In this document: piece by piece, positions 1-8,615 of the stretch
How positions within the stretch are numbered: position 1 is the stretch's first letter
Layout: every line of letters starts with the position of its first letter
Assembly (NCBI RefSeq): GCF_000017265.1
Contig: NC_011144.1
Span: forward strand, 2,210,001 to 2,274,000
Length of the DNA stretch: 64,000 bases
Reading direction: 5' to 3'
Origin: Phenylobacterium zucineum HLK1
GTDB taxonomy: Bacteria; Pseudomonadota; Alphaproteobacteria; Caulobacterales; Caulobacteraceae
Notes under the pieces: model-generated
What the model was told of the DNA's origin: nothing
The model's input: the letters and a program-made list of their open reading frames with translations, nothing else
The model's database searches: none
Program-made: the position numbers and the translations under genes

Positions 1-218
1 GCTCCCGACTAAGGCCGGCCCTCTGTAAGGGCCGCTCGCCGCCGGTGGAAGTCCCCCGCGGCGCGCGCGTGGCCACTCTACTCTAACTGGCGCCCTGCAC
101 CCGGCGGCGCGACGGCGGCGCGGGACGCGCTGAGCCGGCGCGATTCCTTGCCGCGTAAGGCGTTGAGCCTACCGAACACTGTCGACTCGACACTCGCCAC
201 AGCAGTCGACGGCGCGCA

Positions 219-248
219 CAAAGAAAGAAGGCGCGCCTCAGGCGCGCC
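219..248 (-). terminator. Rho-independent terminator without an obvious gene
   Basis: Read on the minus strand, GGCGCGCC, a three-base TGA loop, a second GGCGCGCC and then TTCTTTCTTTG form a textbook intrinsic terminator. No protein gene lies upstream on that strand within the roughly 230 bases before the divergent receptor gene. It may end a small RNA or an antisense leader transcript. Confidence 0.6.
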
Positions 249-402
249 CCTAGGTTGTCTATTGGGAAGAACAAGATCCGAAACCGGCGAACCGCGGCCG
301 ATTTCTGACGCCCCCATACTGTGCCGCAGATCATTCCAGCGACAAGAAGCAACCGCAAGGTGATTCTTATTCAGTTATCCCCGTTTCAAACACGTATTCG
401 CA

Positions 403-426
403 TTGACGGCGCTCCGCGGCTGCTTC
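403..426 (+). promoter_or_regulatory. Possible promoter of the first TonB receptor
   Basis: TTGACGG at 403-409 matches the -35 consensus described for Caulobacter housekeeping promoters. A weak -10-like GCTGCTTC follows at 419-426 after 9 bases, slightly closer than the usual 10-14. The start codon is about 57 bases further on. This is pattern matching only. Confidence 0.3.
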
Positions 427-482
427 AGCTTCACCGTCAAGCGCAGGCAATAGCGCTCAAAGGCTGCGGGGAGGCAGTTCAC

Positions 483-3179
483 ATGAAATTCAAGCACGGC
501 TTGATGGCGACCAGTGCTGCGCTGGCCGCCGCCCTTGGCGCACCTGCGTACGCGCAGGGCAGTCCAAACGTCATCGAGGAGCTGGTGGTCACCGCCGAGC
601 GGCGGGAGCAGAGCCTGCAGGACGTGCCGGTGGCCATCTCGGCCTTCACGTCCGAGAACCGGGACCTGATCGGCATCACCACCGTCCAGGACATGACCAA
701 CTTCACCCCGGGGCTGCAGTATTCCAGCCAGCTCGACCGGGTGAGCCTGCGCGGCGTGGGCCGGACGACCAACGTGCACGCCGCCGACCCGTCCGTGTCG
801 GTCTATTCGGACGGCATCTACACCACCTCGACCGTCGAGGCGGGCAAGACGCCCCTGTTCCTGGACCGGACCGAGGTCCTGCGCGGGCCGCAGGCCACGC
901 TGTACGGGCGCAACGCCATCGCCGGGGCGATCAACCTGATCTCGAGGCGGCCGACCGAAGAATGGTACGCCGAGGCGCGGGCCACCTACGCGAACTACAA
1001 CCGCCACCTGGTCGAGGGGGCCGTCTCAGGCCCGACGATGATCCCGGGCGTGCTGTTCCGCCTGGTGGCCAACTGGGAGAAGCAGACCGACGGCTGGTAC
1101 GACAACATCGTCCCCGGCATGCCCGACGAGGGCAACGTCATCGACACGAACATCGTCGAGGGCCAGCTGAAGTTCAATTTCAACGAGAACTTCGAGGGCT
1201 GGGCCAAGCTGACGACCATCGTCTGGCGCAACGGCGGCGGGGGCCCCGGCTCGCGCGGGACGTGGACGCCGGCGCCCTACGCCACGTTCCAGGTGGCCAA
1301 TGCGGCGACGACCAACGATCCGGGCTACGGCTGCAGCGGCCGGACCACCAACGTCGTCAACCGCTCGCCGCTGGGCTGCACCAATCCGCAGCTCGACGAT
1401 CCGCGCAAGATCGCCTCGGCGGTGCCGTTCCAGGTGAAGCTGGACGACACCCTGATCTTCGCCAGCGAATGGACCTGGCACGCCTCGAATTTCGACATCA
1501 AGTACACGACCGGCGGGGCGCGCTATCACTACAACCTGAACCGGCCGCCGAACGACAACGTGGCGCCGGTCGAGCGCTTCACCCTGCCCGGCGGGCTGAC
1601 GATCTTCCCGCAGCAGCTCTACAACTACCAGGAGCGCGAGGAGTGGTGGAGCCACGAGCTCACCCTGAGCTCCACCCATGACGGGCCGCTGCAGTGGCTG
1701 GCCGGCGTCTATTACTGGAACGAGCACTACGAGCAGCCGACCTCGACCTACCTGTTCGACCAGACCCAGATCGCCCAGCCGGTCGGCGCGAGCTGCCCCC
1801 GCTTCGGCAATGTCTGCCCCCCGAACACGCTGCTCCAGCGCACGCACGACGAGCCGCGGTTCCACATCCAGTCCAAGGCGGTCTACGGCCAGATCGACTA
1901 CAGCTTCACCGACACGCTGAAGTTCACGGCCGGCCTCCGCTACTCGGAGGACACCAAGACCGGCTCGGAAGAGGCGCGGGTCATCTGCTTCGCGTTCTTC
2001 GCCTGCACCCCGGGGCTCTATCCCGAGCAGCTGGGCCCGTTCACGCCGGCGGTGGACCTGACCCAGACCCTGTTCGTCCCCCGGCCGACCCCGCCGAAGG
2101 GCATCTCGCAGGATTTCACCTTCGACCCCGCCACGGGCCGCGCCCGGCGCGAGTACGACGGCAAGTGGGACCAGGTGACCGGCAACGTCGGCTTCCAGTG
2201 GGAGCCCGACGCCGACACCAACGCCTATCTCCGCTACTCGAAGGGCTACAAGCCCGGCGGCTTCCGGATCGGCGTGGACACGGCGCTGACCGCCAATCCC
2301 TACACCGAGAAGGAGACGCTGGACGACGTCGAGTTCGGCGTGAAGAAGTCGTTCGGGAATTTCCAGGCCAACGTCGCGTTCTTCCACTACTGGTACAAGA
2401 ACGCCCAGATCCCGCTGACCATCGTCGACACCGCGGGCGGCATCGTGCAGGCCAATTCGGTCTTCTACAACGTGCCCAAGGCGATCTCTAAGGGCGTGGA
2501 GGTGGAGACCATCTGGCAGCCGGTCGACGGCCTGCAGATCCTCGCCAACTACTCCTACCTGGACTCGCACATCACCCGCGCCCGGGGCCCGGTCGACCCG
2601 GCAGATCCGGCGGCGCTCGATCCCGACGCCAACCCGATCGGCTCGCTCGCCGACTGCGCGGCGCGGCAGGCGAACGCGGACACCACCGACAACTGCGCGG
2701 CCGACCTGTTCTCGCTGCTCCAGGGCGGCGGTTTCCAGCTCGGCCAGGACCTGAAGGGCCAGAAGCTGCCCCACGCGCCCAAGCACAAGGTCGCGGTGAA
2801 CGTGAACTACACCTGGCAGCTGCCGACGGCCTCGCTGACCGGCTCGGTGAGCTACACCTGGCGCGCGGCCCAGTACGGCAGCATCTTCAACCGCTCGTAC
2901 ACGCGCTCGCCATCCTGGGATCAGGTGGACGCGCGGCTGACCTACAAGCCCGAGAACGACAAGTACACGGTGATCCTGTTCGTCCGGAACCTGTTCGACG
3001 ACGTCGGCTACGAGGGCGGCGCCGGCGCCTCCCGGCGCGAGGGCTACATCGGACCGGCCACCGCCTCGGCGCCCGGCACGCCGGTGACGGTGATCCCCGT
3101 CTCGCAGGGGATCTCGACCACCTATCCGATCACGCCGCCCCGGACCTACGGGATCGAGCTGCAGTACCGCTTCTTCTAG
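483..3179 (+). CDS. TonB-dependent receptor
   Basis: Outer-membrane beta-barrel that imports a scarce substrate with energy from TonB-ExbB-ExbD; 898 residues. The chosen ATG follows a GGGGAGG ribosome site and starts a signal peptide ending near PAYAQ (about residue 25). A TonB-box-like EELVVTA follows, then a plug domain (LQDVPVAISAF, LRGVGR, VLRGPQATLYGRNAIAGAINLIS), then a long barrel ending in aromatic YRFF, as expected for insertion by the BAM machinery. It stands alone with its own terminator and no transport partner, so the substrate cannot be read from context. The family is secure. Confidence 0.95.
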   Translation: MKFKHGLMATSAALAAALGAPAYAQGSPNVIEELVVTAERREQSLQDVPVAISAFTSENRDLIGITTVQDMTNFTPGLQYSSQLDRVSLRGVGRTTNVHAADPSVSVYSDGIYTTSTVEAGKTPLFLDRTEVLRGPQATLYGRNAIAGAINLISRRPTEEWYAEARATYANYNRHLVEGAVSGPTMIPGVLFRLVANWEKQTDGWYDNIVPGMPDEGNVIDTNIVEGQLKFNFNENFEGWAKLTTIVWRNGGGGPGSRGTWTPAPYATFQVANAATTNDPGYGCSGRTTNVVNRSPLGCTNPQLDDPRKIASAVPFQVKLDDTLIFASEWTWHASNFDIKYTTGGARYHYNLNRPPNDNVAPVERFTLPGGLTIFPQQLYNYQEREEWWSHELTLSSTHDGPLQWLAGVYYWNEHYEQPTSTYLFDQTQIAQPVGASCPRFGNVCPPNTLLQRTHDEPRFHIQSKAVYGQIDYSFTDTLKFTAGLRYSEDTKTGSEEARVICFAFFACTPGLYPEQLGPFTPAVDLTQTLFVPRPTPPKGISQDFTFDPATGRARREYDGKWDQVTGNVGFQWEPDADTNAYLRYSKGYKPGGFRIGVDTALTANPYTEKETLDDVEFGVKKSFGNFQANVAFFHYWYKNAQIPLTIVDTAGGIVQANSVFYNVPKAISKGVEVETIWQPVDGLQILANYSYLDSHITRARGPVDPADPAALDPDANPIGSLADCAARQANADTTDNCAADLFSLLQGGGFQLGQDLKGQKLPHAPKHKVAVNVNYTWQLPTASLTGSVSYTWRAAQYGSIFNRSYTRSPSWDQVDARLTYKPENDKYTVILFVRNLFDDVGYEGGAGASRREGYIGPATASAPGTPVTVIPVSQGISTTYPITPPRTYGIELQYRFF

Positions 3180-3190
3180 GGTGACCGGAG

Positions 3191-3222
3191 GGGCGCTCCG
3201 CCACGCGGCGGGGCGCCCTTTC
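3191..3222 (+). terminator. Terminator after the TonB receptor
   Basis: GGGCGCTCCGCC, loop ACGC, GGCGGGGCGCCC (12-bp stem with one G-T pair), then TTTCG. It begins 12 bases after the receptor stop codon and just before the convergent globin gene. Confidence 0.65.
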
Positions 3223-3226
3223 GCCC

Positions 3227-3613
3227 TCAGGCGGCCCGGACCAGCCCTTCCAGCCGCGCCAGCAACGCGCGCCATCCGGCCTCCATCTCGGCCGTCCAGT
3301 CCTCGCCCACCACGGCGCGGGTCGTCTCCATCACGATCGGGAAGAAGCTGGCGAACGCCTCGGGCGGCACGCCGAAGCCCTCGTGGTTGACCCGTTCCGA
3401 GCGGATCAGGTTGGCCGCATAGCCGCCGTCGAGATCGAGCACGCACTGGAACGCGACGGCCAGCATCTCGCCACGCACCGCGCCCGTGGTGTCGCGCACG
3501 AACTGCGCCTCCATCTCGGGGAACGCCTCGAACAGCCGCCGGTAGACCAGCGGGGCCGGATCGCCCGCCCGTTCGGCGAGCAGATCCAGCGAACGGGCGA
3601 CGGCCTCGCTCAG
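3227..3613 (-). CDS. Globin-like haem protein, CTG start
   Basis: Small (128 residues) all-helical protein resembling the single-domain globin/hemin-receptor type proteins of Caulobacterales. His77 in the NHEGFG segment is the likely proximal haem ligand; the C-terminal TAEMEAGWRALLARLE is typical. No ATG, GTG or TTG fits the start. The frame begins best at CTG (3613-3611), which overlaps the peroxidase stop as CTGA, mirroring the usual ATGA coupling, and gives the expected SEAVARSLDLL terminus. It is translationally coupled to the glutathione peroxidase gene, suggesting a shared role in peroxide, NO or redox defence. The family is probable; the start is inferred. Confidence 0.75.
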   Translation of the reverse strand: MSEAVARSLDLLAERAGDPAPLVYRRLFEAFPEMEAQFVRDTTGAVRGEMLAVAFQCVLDLDGGYAANLIRSERVNHEGFGVPPEAFASFFPIVMETTRAVVGEDWTAEMEAGWRALLARLEGLVRAA

Positions 3614-4089
3614 AGCGCCCTCTCGATCGCGTCGGTGATGTCGGAATCCAGCGGATCGGTGCGCGGCCCGAACGCCTGCAGCGCCTCGCCCGACTTGCCG
3701 ATCAGGATCTTGTGGAAATTCCACACCGGCACGGCCGGCTCGCCGAGCTGCTCCTGGGCCCAGCGGTAGAAGGGATGGGCCCCCTCGCCTTTCACCTCGA
3801 CCTTGGCCGTCAGGGGGAAGTCGACGCCGAACCGGGTCTCGCAGAAGTCTTTGATCTCGGCCTCGGCCCCGGGCTCCTGGCCGGCGAACTGGTTGCAGGG
3901 CACGCCCAGCACCACGAAGCCGCGGCCGCGGTACTCGGCGTACAGCTTCTCCAGCCCGTCGTACTGCGGCGTCAGCCCGCACTGCGAGGCGGTGTTGACC
4001 ACCAGCACCACCTTGTCGCGGAAGGTGGTGAGCGGCAGCGGCTCGCCGTCGATGGTGGTGAAGGAAAACTCGTGGGCGCTGGCGGTCAT
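3610..4089 (-). CDS. Glutathione peroxidase family protein
   Basis: Reduces hydrogen and lipid peroxides using glutathione or, more likely, thioredoxin; 159 residues, normal length. The peroxidatic Cys37 (NTASQCG, Cys rather than selenocysteine), Gln71 (FAGQEP), Trp123 and Asn124 (VWNF) form the family's catalytic tetrad. Cys83 (DFCETRFG) sits where thioredoxin-dependent members keep the resolving cysteine. The ATG at 4089 is chosen over an upstream in-frame start because AGGGAGGT lies six bases before it. It is first in a two-gene unit with the globin-like gene, whose start overlaps this stop. Confidence 0.93.
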   Translation of the reverse strand: MTASAHEFSFTTIDGEPLPLTTFRDKVVLVVNTASQCGLTPQYDGLEKLYAEYRGRGFVVLGVPCNQFAGQEPGAEAEIKDFCETRFGVDFPLTAKVEVKGEGAHPFYRWAQEQLGEPAVPVWNFHKILIGKSGEALQAFGPRTDPLDSDITDAIERAL

Positions 4090-4130
4090 GGCGACCTCCC
4101 TGGAGGACCTGGGACGCAAGGCTAGCGCCG

Positions 4131-5054
4131 TTACGCAGCGTCCTCCAACGCCTGTTCGACGGCGATGGCCAGGTCGAGGGCGCGGATCGCCTCCTCGGCG
4201 GTCACGAAGGGCCGCGGGGCCTCGCCGCGCACGGCCTGGAGGAAAGCCTCGACGCTGGCGCCCAGCGGGTCGGCCGCCGCCGGCGTGTCGGCGAAGTCCG
4301 GATTGAGCGCGAACGGCGTGGTGTTGCGGAACGTGCGGGCCACGAAGTCGATCTCGACCTCGCCCGAGGGATACACCACCCGCATCGTGCGCCGCCGCCC
4401 CTCGGCCATGCGCGAGACGTCGAACAGGGCGGTGAAGCCGGACTCGAAGCTGACCTCGGCGCGGGCCACGTCCCAGGCGCCGCTGGCGCCGAGCCGCCCC
4501 TCGCCTTCCGCCGTCACCGGCTCGGCCGTGGTGATGGCGAGCGCCAGGTCGATGTCGTGGATCATCAGGTCCAGCACCGCCGAGACGTCCTGGCTGCGCT
4601 CGGACGGCGGGCCGTGGCGCAGCGCCTCCAGCAGCACCGGCTGCTCGGGCACGTCCAGCAGGCCCATGGCGCGGAACACCACCCGCTCCTGGTGGCCGCA
4701 GGCGACGACCAGCCCCTTGGCGGCGGCGGTGGAGCGGATCTTTTCGGCCTCGGCCACCGAGACGGCGATCGGCTTCTCCACATAGACCGGCTTGCCGGCG
4801 GCCAGGGCGGCCAGGGCGTGCTCGGCGTGGCAGGTCGCGGGCGAGGCGATGGTCACCACGTCCACGGCCTCGAGGAAGGCGTCCAGCTCGTGGAAGGCCC
4901 GTCCCCCCAGCGGCACGGCGACCTGGGCCGCGCGTTCGGGATGGCGATCGAACACCGCCGAGAGCACAGCGCCCGGCAGGCGCGCGTACTGGCGGGCGTG
5001 GTAACCGCCGAACACGCCGGCGCCGATGACGCCGCCTCTCAGGACCTCGGCCAT
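4131..5054 (-). CDS. Gfo/Idh/MocA family oxidoreductase
   Basis: NAD(P)-dependent sugar or inositol-type dehydrogenase of 307 residues. The N-terminal Rossmann motif GVIGAGVFGGYHARQ binds the cofactor, and the conserved YVEKPIAV supplies the family's EKP lysine. The C-terminal half carries the alpha/beta substrate domain. It lies 41 bases from the peroxidase gene on the same strand, with the enone-reductase gene divergent upstream. The substrate cannot be deduced from this context. Confidence 0.85.
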   Translation of the reverse strand: MAEVLRGGVIGAGVFGGYHARQYARLPGAVLSAVFDRHPERAAQVAVPLGGRAFHELDAFLEAVDVVTIASPATCHAEHALAALAAGKPVYVEKPIAVSVAEAEKIRSTAAAKGLVVACGHQERVVFRAMGLLDVPEQPVLLEALRHGPPSERSQDVSAVLDLMIHDIDLALAITTAEPVTAEGEGRLGASGAWDVARAEVSFESGFTALFDVSRMAEGRRRTMRVVYPSGEVEIDFVARTFRNTTPFALNPDFADTPAAADPLGASVEAFLQAVRGEAPRPFVTAEEAIRALDLAIAVEQALEDAA

Positions 5055-5168
5055 GGACTCACTCGGGGATTGGGACGCGGGCGGGGCCTAGCACGCCGGG
5101 CGCCCTCGACGCCACCCGAGGGGCCGGTTAAACAACTGTTTGAGGCAATGAGAACCGGGAGAACGTCC

Positions 5169-6170
5169 ATGACCGCCGCGCGCGAGATCCGCCTGAAGAG
5201 CCGCCCCTCGGGCGTGCCGACCCACGACAACTTCGAGCTGGCGACCGTCGAGCTGCCCGATCCCGGCCCGGGCGAAGTCCAGGTCAAGAACCTCTGGATG
5301 ACGGTCGATCCTTACATGCGCGGGCGCATGAACGACGTGAAGAGCTACGTCCCGCCGTTCCAGCTGGGCGAGGCGCTGCAGGGCGGCGCGATCGGCGAGG
5401 TCGCCGTCTCGAACGACCCGTCCCTGAAGCCGGGCGACCTCGTGCTGTCGATGCTCGGCTGGCGCGAACGGTTCAACGCCCCGGCTGGCGCGCTGCAGAA
5501 GATCGACCCGCAGGGCCTGCCACCCCAGGCGTTCCTGGGCGTGGCCGGCATGCCGGGCCTGACCGCCTACGCCGGGCTTCTGCGCGTGGCCGGTCTGAAG
5601 GACGGCGACGTGGTGTTCGTCTCGGGCGCGGCGGGCGCCGTCGGCTCGCTGGTCTGCCAGATCGCCAAGGCCAAGGGCCACACCGTGATCGGCTCGGCGG
5701 GGGGACCTGAGAAGGTCGCCTTCCTGAAGGAGATCGGGGTCGACCACGCCATCGACTACAAGGCCGAGAAGGACCTCACGGCCGCCCTGGCCCGGGCCGC
5801 CCCGAACGGCATCGACGTCTATTTCGACAACGTCGGCGGCGACCACCTCGAGGCGGCCCTCAACGCCGCCCGCCCCTTCGCCCGCTTCGCCGAGTGCGGG
5901 ATGATCTCGATGTACAACTCGACCGAGCCGCCGGCCGGGCCGCGGAACATCATCCAGGTCGTCGGCAAGCAGATCCGCATCCAGGGCTTCATCGTCTCCA
6001 GCCACGCCGACATGCAGGCCGACTTCCAGCGGGACCTGGCCGGCTGGGTGCGCGAGGGCAAGGTGAAGTGGAAGGAGACTGTGTTCGAAGGCATCGAGCG
6101 CGCGCCCGACGCCTTCCTCGGCCTCTTCAAGGGCGAGAACCTCGGCAAGATGCTGGTCAAGCTCGCTTAA
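5169..6170 (+). CDS. NADP-dependent medium-chain oxidoreductase (enone reductase type)
   Basis: Zinc-free MDR-superfamily reductase of 333 residues, close to the leukotriene B4 12-hydroxydehydrogenase/CurA group that reduces alpha,beta-unsaturated ketones with NADPH. Evidence is the N-terminal WMTVDPYMRGRM, typical of this branch, and the nucleotide motif VSGAAGAVGS. The zinc-ligand cysteines of alcohol dehydrogenases are absent. The start at ATG 5169 gives the usual N-terminus. The gene stands divergent to the Gfo/Idh/MocA gene with 114 bases between. Confidence 0.88.
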   Translation: MTAAREIRLKSRPSGVPTHDNFELATVELPDPGPGEVQVKNLWMTVDPYMRGRMNDVKSYVPPFQLGEALQGGAIGEVAVSNDPSLKPGDLVLSMLGWRERFNAPAGALQKIDPQGLPPQAFLGVAGMPGLTAYAGLLRVAGLKDGDVVFVSGAAGAVGSLVCQIAKAKGHTVIGSAGGPEKVAFLKEIGVDHAIDYKAEKDLTAALARAAPNGIDVYFDNVGGDHLEAALNAARPFARFAECGMISMYNSTEPPAGPRNIIQVVGKQIRIQGFIVSSHADMQADFQRDLAGWVREGKVKWKETVFEGIERAPDAFLGLFKGENLGKMLVKLA

Positions 6171-6221
6171 GCCGGACGGACGGCGTAGAACGGCGGCTCC
6201 ACCCCATCCCTGGAGTCCGCC

Positions 6222-7124
6222 GTGCCGCGCCTGTTCAGCGCCTATGTGATCGTCGACTGGAGCGCCGCCGCCAAGCCCACCACCGGCGCGGACTCCATCT
6301 GGATCGGCGTGCTGAAGCGCGACGTGCGGTTCCGGCTCGCGTTCGAGAGCTACAACCCCTCGACGCGGGCCGAGGCCGAGACGCGGCTGAACGCCGTCCT
6401 CGACGACCTGAAGAAGCGCAACGAGCGGGCGCTGCTCGGCTTCGACTTCCCGCTGGGCTTCCCGCGCGGCTTCGCAGAGGCGCTGAAGCTGCCGGGCGAT
6501 GCGCCGTGGCGCGCGACCTGGGACCAGCTTGACCGGATGGTCAAGGACAAGTCCGACAACACCAACAACCGCTTCGGCGTGGGCTCGGAGATCAACCGGC
6601 GGATGACCGGCGGCCCCTTCCCGTTCTGGGGCTGCCCGCCGAAGGACGCCCTGACCACCCTGCAGCCCAAGCGCACCCGCGCCCATGGGCCGGACGACCT
6701 GCCCGAGTTCCGCCACGCGGACCTGGCCGCCAAGGGCGCCGCCTCGATCTGGAAGCTCTATTACAACGGCTCGGTGGGCGGTCAGGCGATCCTGGGCATC
6801 CCGTTCGTGCGCCGGCTGAAGCTGGCGCGCGGCGAGGCGATGAGGGTCTGGCCGTTCGAGACGGGGTTCAAGGCGCTCACCGAGGCCGACCTGGCGGGCG
6901 TCGACGTCGTGGCGGCCGAAGTCTATCCCTCGATGTTGAAGGCTCAGAGCGGGCCGGGCGAGGTGAAGGACCTGACCCAGGTCCGGACGACCGCCGAGCA
7001 TTTCGCGCGGCTGGACGAGGCCAGCAAGCTGGGCGCGCTGTTCGCTCCGCCGAAGGACGCCGCCGCCGACGTGGTGCTGGACGCCGAGCGCGAGGAAGGC
7101 TGGATCCTGGGCGCCGGGGCCTAG
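6222..7124 (+). CDS. Conserved protein of unknown function
   Basis: A 300-residue soluble protein with a GTG start preceded by GGAG at a good distance. The opening VIVDWSAAAKP and a second acidic strand, LLGFDFPLGFP, recall the first and second acidic strands of RNase H-like or DUF429-type folds. No transmembrane segment or signal peptide is visible. Distant relatives are sometimes labelled as molybdopterin-guanine dinucleotide proteins, but I see no motif supporting that. It follows the enone-reductase gene by 51 bases on the same strand and overlaps the convergent MATE gene by four bases. The gene is real by codon use; its function is unknown. Confidence 0.7.
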   Translation: MPRLFSAYVIVDWSAAAKPTTGADSIWIGVLKRDVRFRLAFESYNPSTRAEAETRLNAVLDDLKKRNERALLGFDFPLGFPRGFAEALKLPGDAPWRATWDQLDRMVKDKSDNTNNRFGVGSEINRRMTGGPFPFWGCPPKDALTTLQPKRTRAHGPDDLPEFRHADLAAKGAASIWKLYYNGSVGGQAILGIPFVRRLKLARGEAMRVWPFETGFKALTEADLAGVDVVAAEVYPSMLKAQSGPGEVKDLTQVRTTAEHFARLDEASKLGALFAPPKDAAADVVLDAEREEGWILGAGA

Positions 7125-8497
7125 AGGGTCCGGCGGCTCAACAGCCAGAACCGGCCCAGCAGCAGGGCGCAGGAAACCAGGCTCGCCACGATCACGGCCC
7201 AGACGATGCCGTCGATGCCGAGCTTCATGGGGATCGCCAGCCACCAGGCGAGCGGCATCATGACTGCGATGTAGCTGGCCAGGTGGGTGTAGGTCGGCAG
7301 CCAGACGTCGCCGCGCGCCCGCAGCGCCTGGGCCGCCACGACCTGCAGGGCGTCGGGCAGGAAGAACAGGCACGACAGGGCCAGGGCCGGCGCGGCCAGG
7401 GCGATGGTCGCCGCATCCCGCGTGTAGCCGGCCGAGATGAGCCCCGCGGCGGGCCAGACGGCCAGCGAGACGATCACCCCGAACACCGCCGTCACCGCGA
7501 ACGAGATCGCCCCGGCCCTATGGACGCCGGCCGGATCGCGCGCGCCGTAGGCCCGGCCCACCAGCACCGCCGCCCCGGTCGCCAGGCCCAGCGGGACCAT
7601 GAAGACGATCGCCGCGAGGTTCAGCACGATCGCCCAGGCGGCGACCGCCAGGCCGCCGATCCAGCCGGCGATGACGTTCATGCTGGCGAAGGCCGAGACC
7701 TCCAGGAAGTTGGAAATCCCTGCGCCGTAGCCGATCCGTCGCTGCTCGGCCTCGGCGGCGCGGTCACGGGCGGGCTTGCGGAAGACGCCCAGCGCTCGCG
7801 CCTCTGGCATCAGGGCGATGTAGGCCAGCAGCGCCAGGGCGAGGAACGTCCGCGCCCCGAAGGTGCCCCAGGCCGCGCCCACGGCCCCCATGGCGGGCAG
7901 GCCGAAGGTCCCCGGCACGAACAGCAGGACGAGGCCGAGGTTCACGACATTCGCCGCCCACATGGCCCAGGCCGCCGGGCCCGGCCTGGCCAGCCCTTCG
8001 AGCCAGAAGCTGGCGGCGACGCTGACGCCGTAGCTGGTGAGCGAGAGGGAGAAGACGAGCAGCGCGCGCGTGGCCCCGTCGGCCAGGTCCGGCTCCAGCC
8101 CGATCACGTGCAGGAACGGCGGCCCCGCCAGCGCCAGCAGGACCGTGGAGGCGAGGCTGACCCAGAACGCGTAGACGAGCCCGCGCCGCAGCACCGCGCC
8201 GGTCTCGTGCCGCCGCCCCTCGCCGATCGCCCGGGCGGTCATCACCTGGATGCCGGTGAGCAGGCCCACGACCGCCGTCAGCATCACGCTGGTGGGGGCC
8301 CAGCCCAGGGCGTGGTAGCCGAGCTGCTGGGCCGAGTAGCGGCCGACGACGACCGCGTCCGTCAGCCCCATGGTCATGATCCCCAGGCGCGCGAGGACCA
8401 CCGGCCCCGACAGCTTCAGGAGCTGGGCCAGATCGGCGCGGACGAGACTGGAGCGTTCCCCGGCCAGCGAGGACGCCTGGGCCGCCGGGCGGTCCAT
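7121..8497 (-). CDS. MATE family efflux transporter
   Basis: Inner-membrane multidrug or metabolite exporter driven by sodium or protons; 458 residues with about twelve hydrophobic segments in two similar halves. The first segments contain KLSGPVVLARLGIM and the TDAVVVGRYS stretch typical of this family. ATG 8497 is chosen over a TTG three codons upstream because AAGG lies about nine bases before it. It is separated from the DAHP synthase gene by 118 bases on the same strand and is probably transcribed separately. The substrate is unknown. Confidence 0.88.
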   Translation of the reverse strand: MDRPAAQASSLAGERSSLVRADLAQLLKLSGPVVLARLGIMTMGLTDAVVVGRYSAQQLGYHALGWAPTSVMLTAVVGLLTGIQVMTARAIGEGRRHETGAVLRRGLVYAFWVSLASTVLLALAGPPFLHVIGLEPDLADGATRALLVFSLSLTSYGVSVAASFWLEGLARPGPAAWAMWAANVVNLGLVLLFVPGTFGLPAMGAVGAAWGTFGARTFLALALLAYIALMPEARALGVFRKPARDRAAEAEQRRIGYGAGISNFLEVSAFASMNVIAGWIGGLAVAAWAIVLNLAAIVFMVPLGLATGAAVLVGRAYGARDPAGVHRAGAISFAVTAVFGVIVSLAVWPAAGLISAGYTRDAATIALAAPALALSCLFFLPDALQVVAAQALRARGDVWLPTYTHLASYIAVMMPLAWWLAIPMKLGIDGIVWAVIVASLVSCALLLGRFWLLSRRTL

Positions 8498-8615
8498 GAC
8501 ACGCAACCTTGGTTGTCAAAGAAGCCGCGGACAGTCGCGCGGCCGGACCGCGCCCGCAAGCCGGGTCCGCCGCCCGCCGGAGCTTCCTACGTCGGAGTGG
8601 CCCGGCGGCCACGGC

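Larger units (their letters stand above)
1..482. other. Gene-free leader region
   Basis: No convincing protein gene is visible here; the short open frames lack ribosome sites and family resemblance. It holds a strong minus-strand hairpin with a U-rich tail (219-248), an AT-rich patch around 361-390 that is unusual in this GC-rich DNA, and the presumed promoter and leader of the TonB receptor starting at 483. A GGGGAGG ribosome site sits just before that start. The minus-strand hairpin has no gene feeding into it, so an unannotated small RNA is possible. Confidence 0.5.

Noticed and set aside
78..363. Short open frames on both strands in the leader region
   Set aside because: They lack ribosome sites and recognisable motifs, and those on the minus strand read through the terminator hairpin at 219-248.
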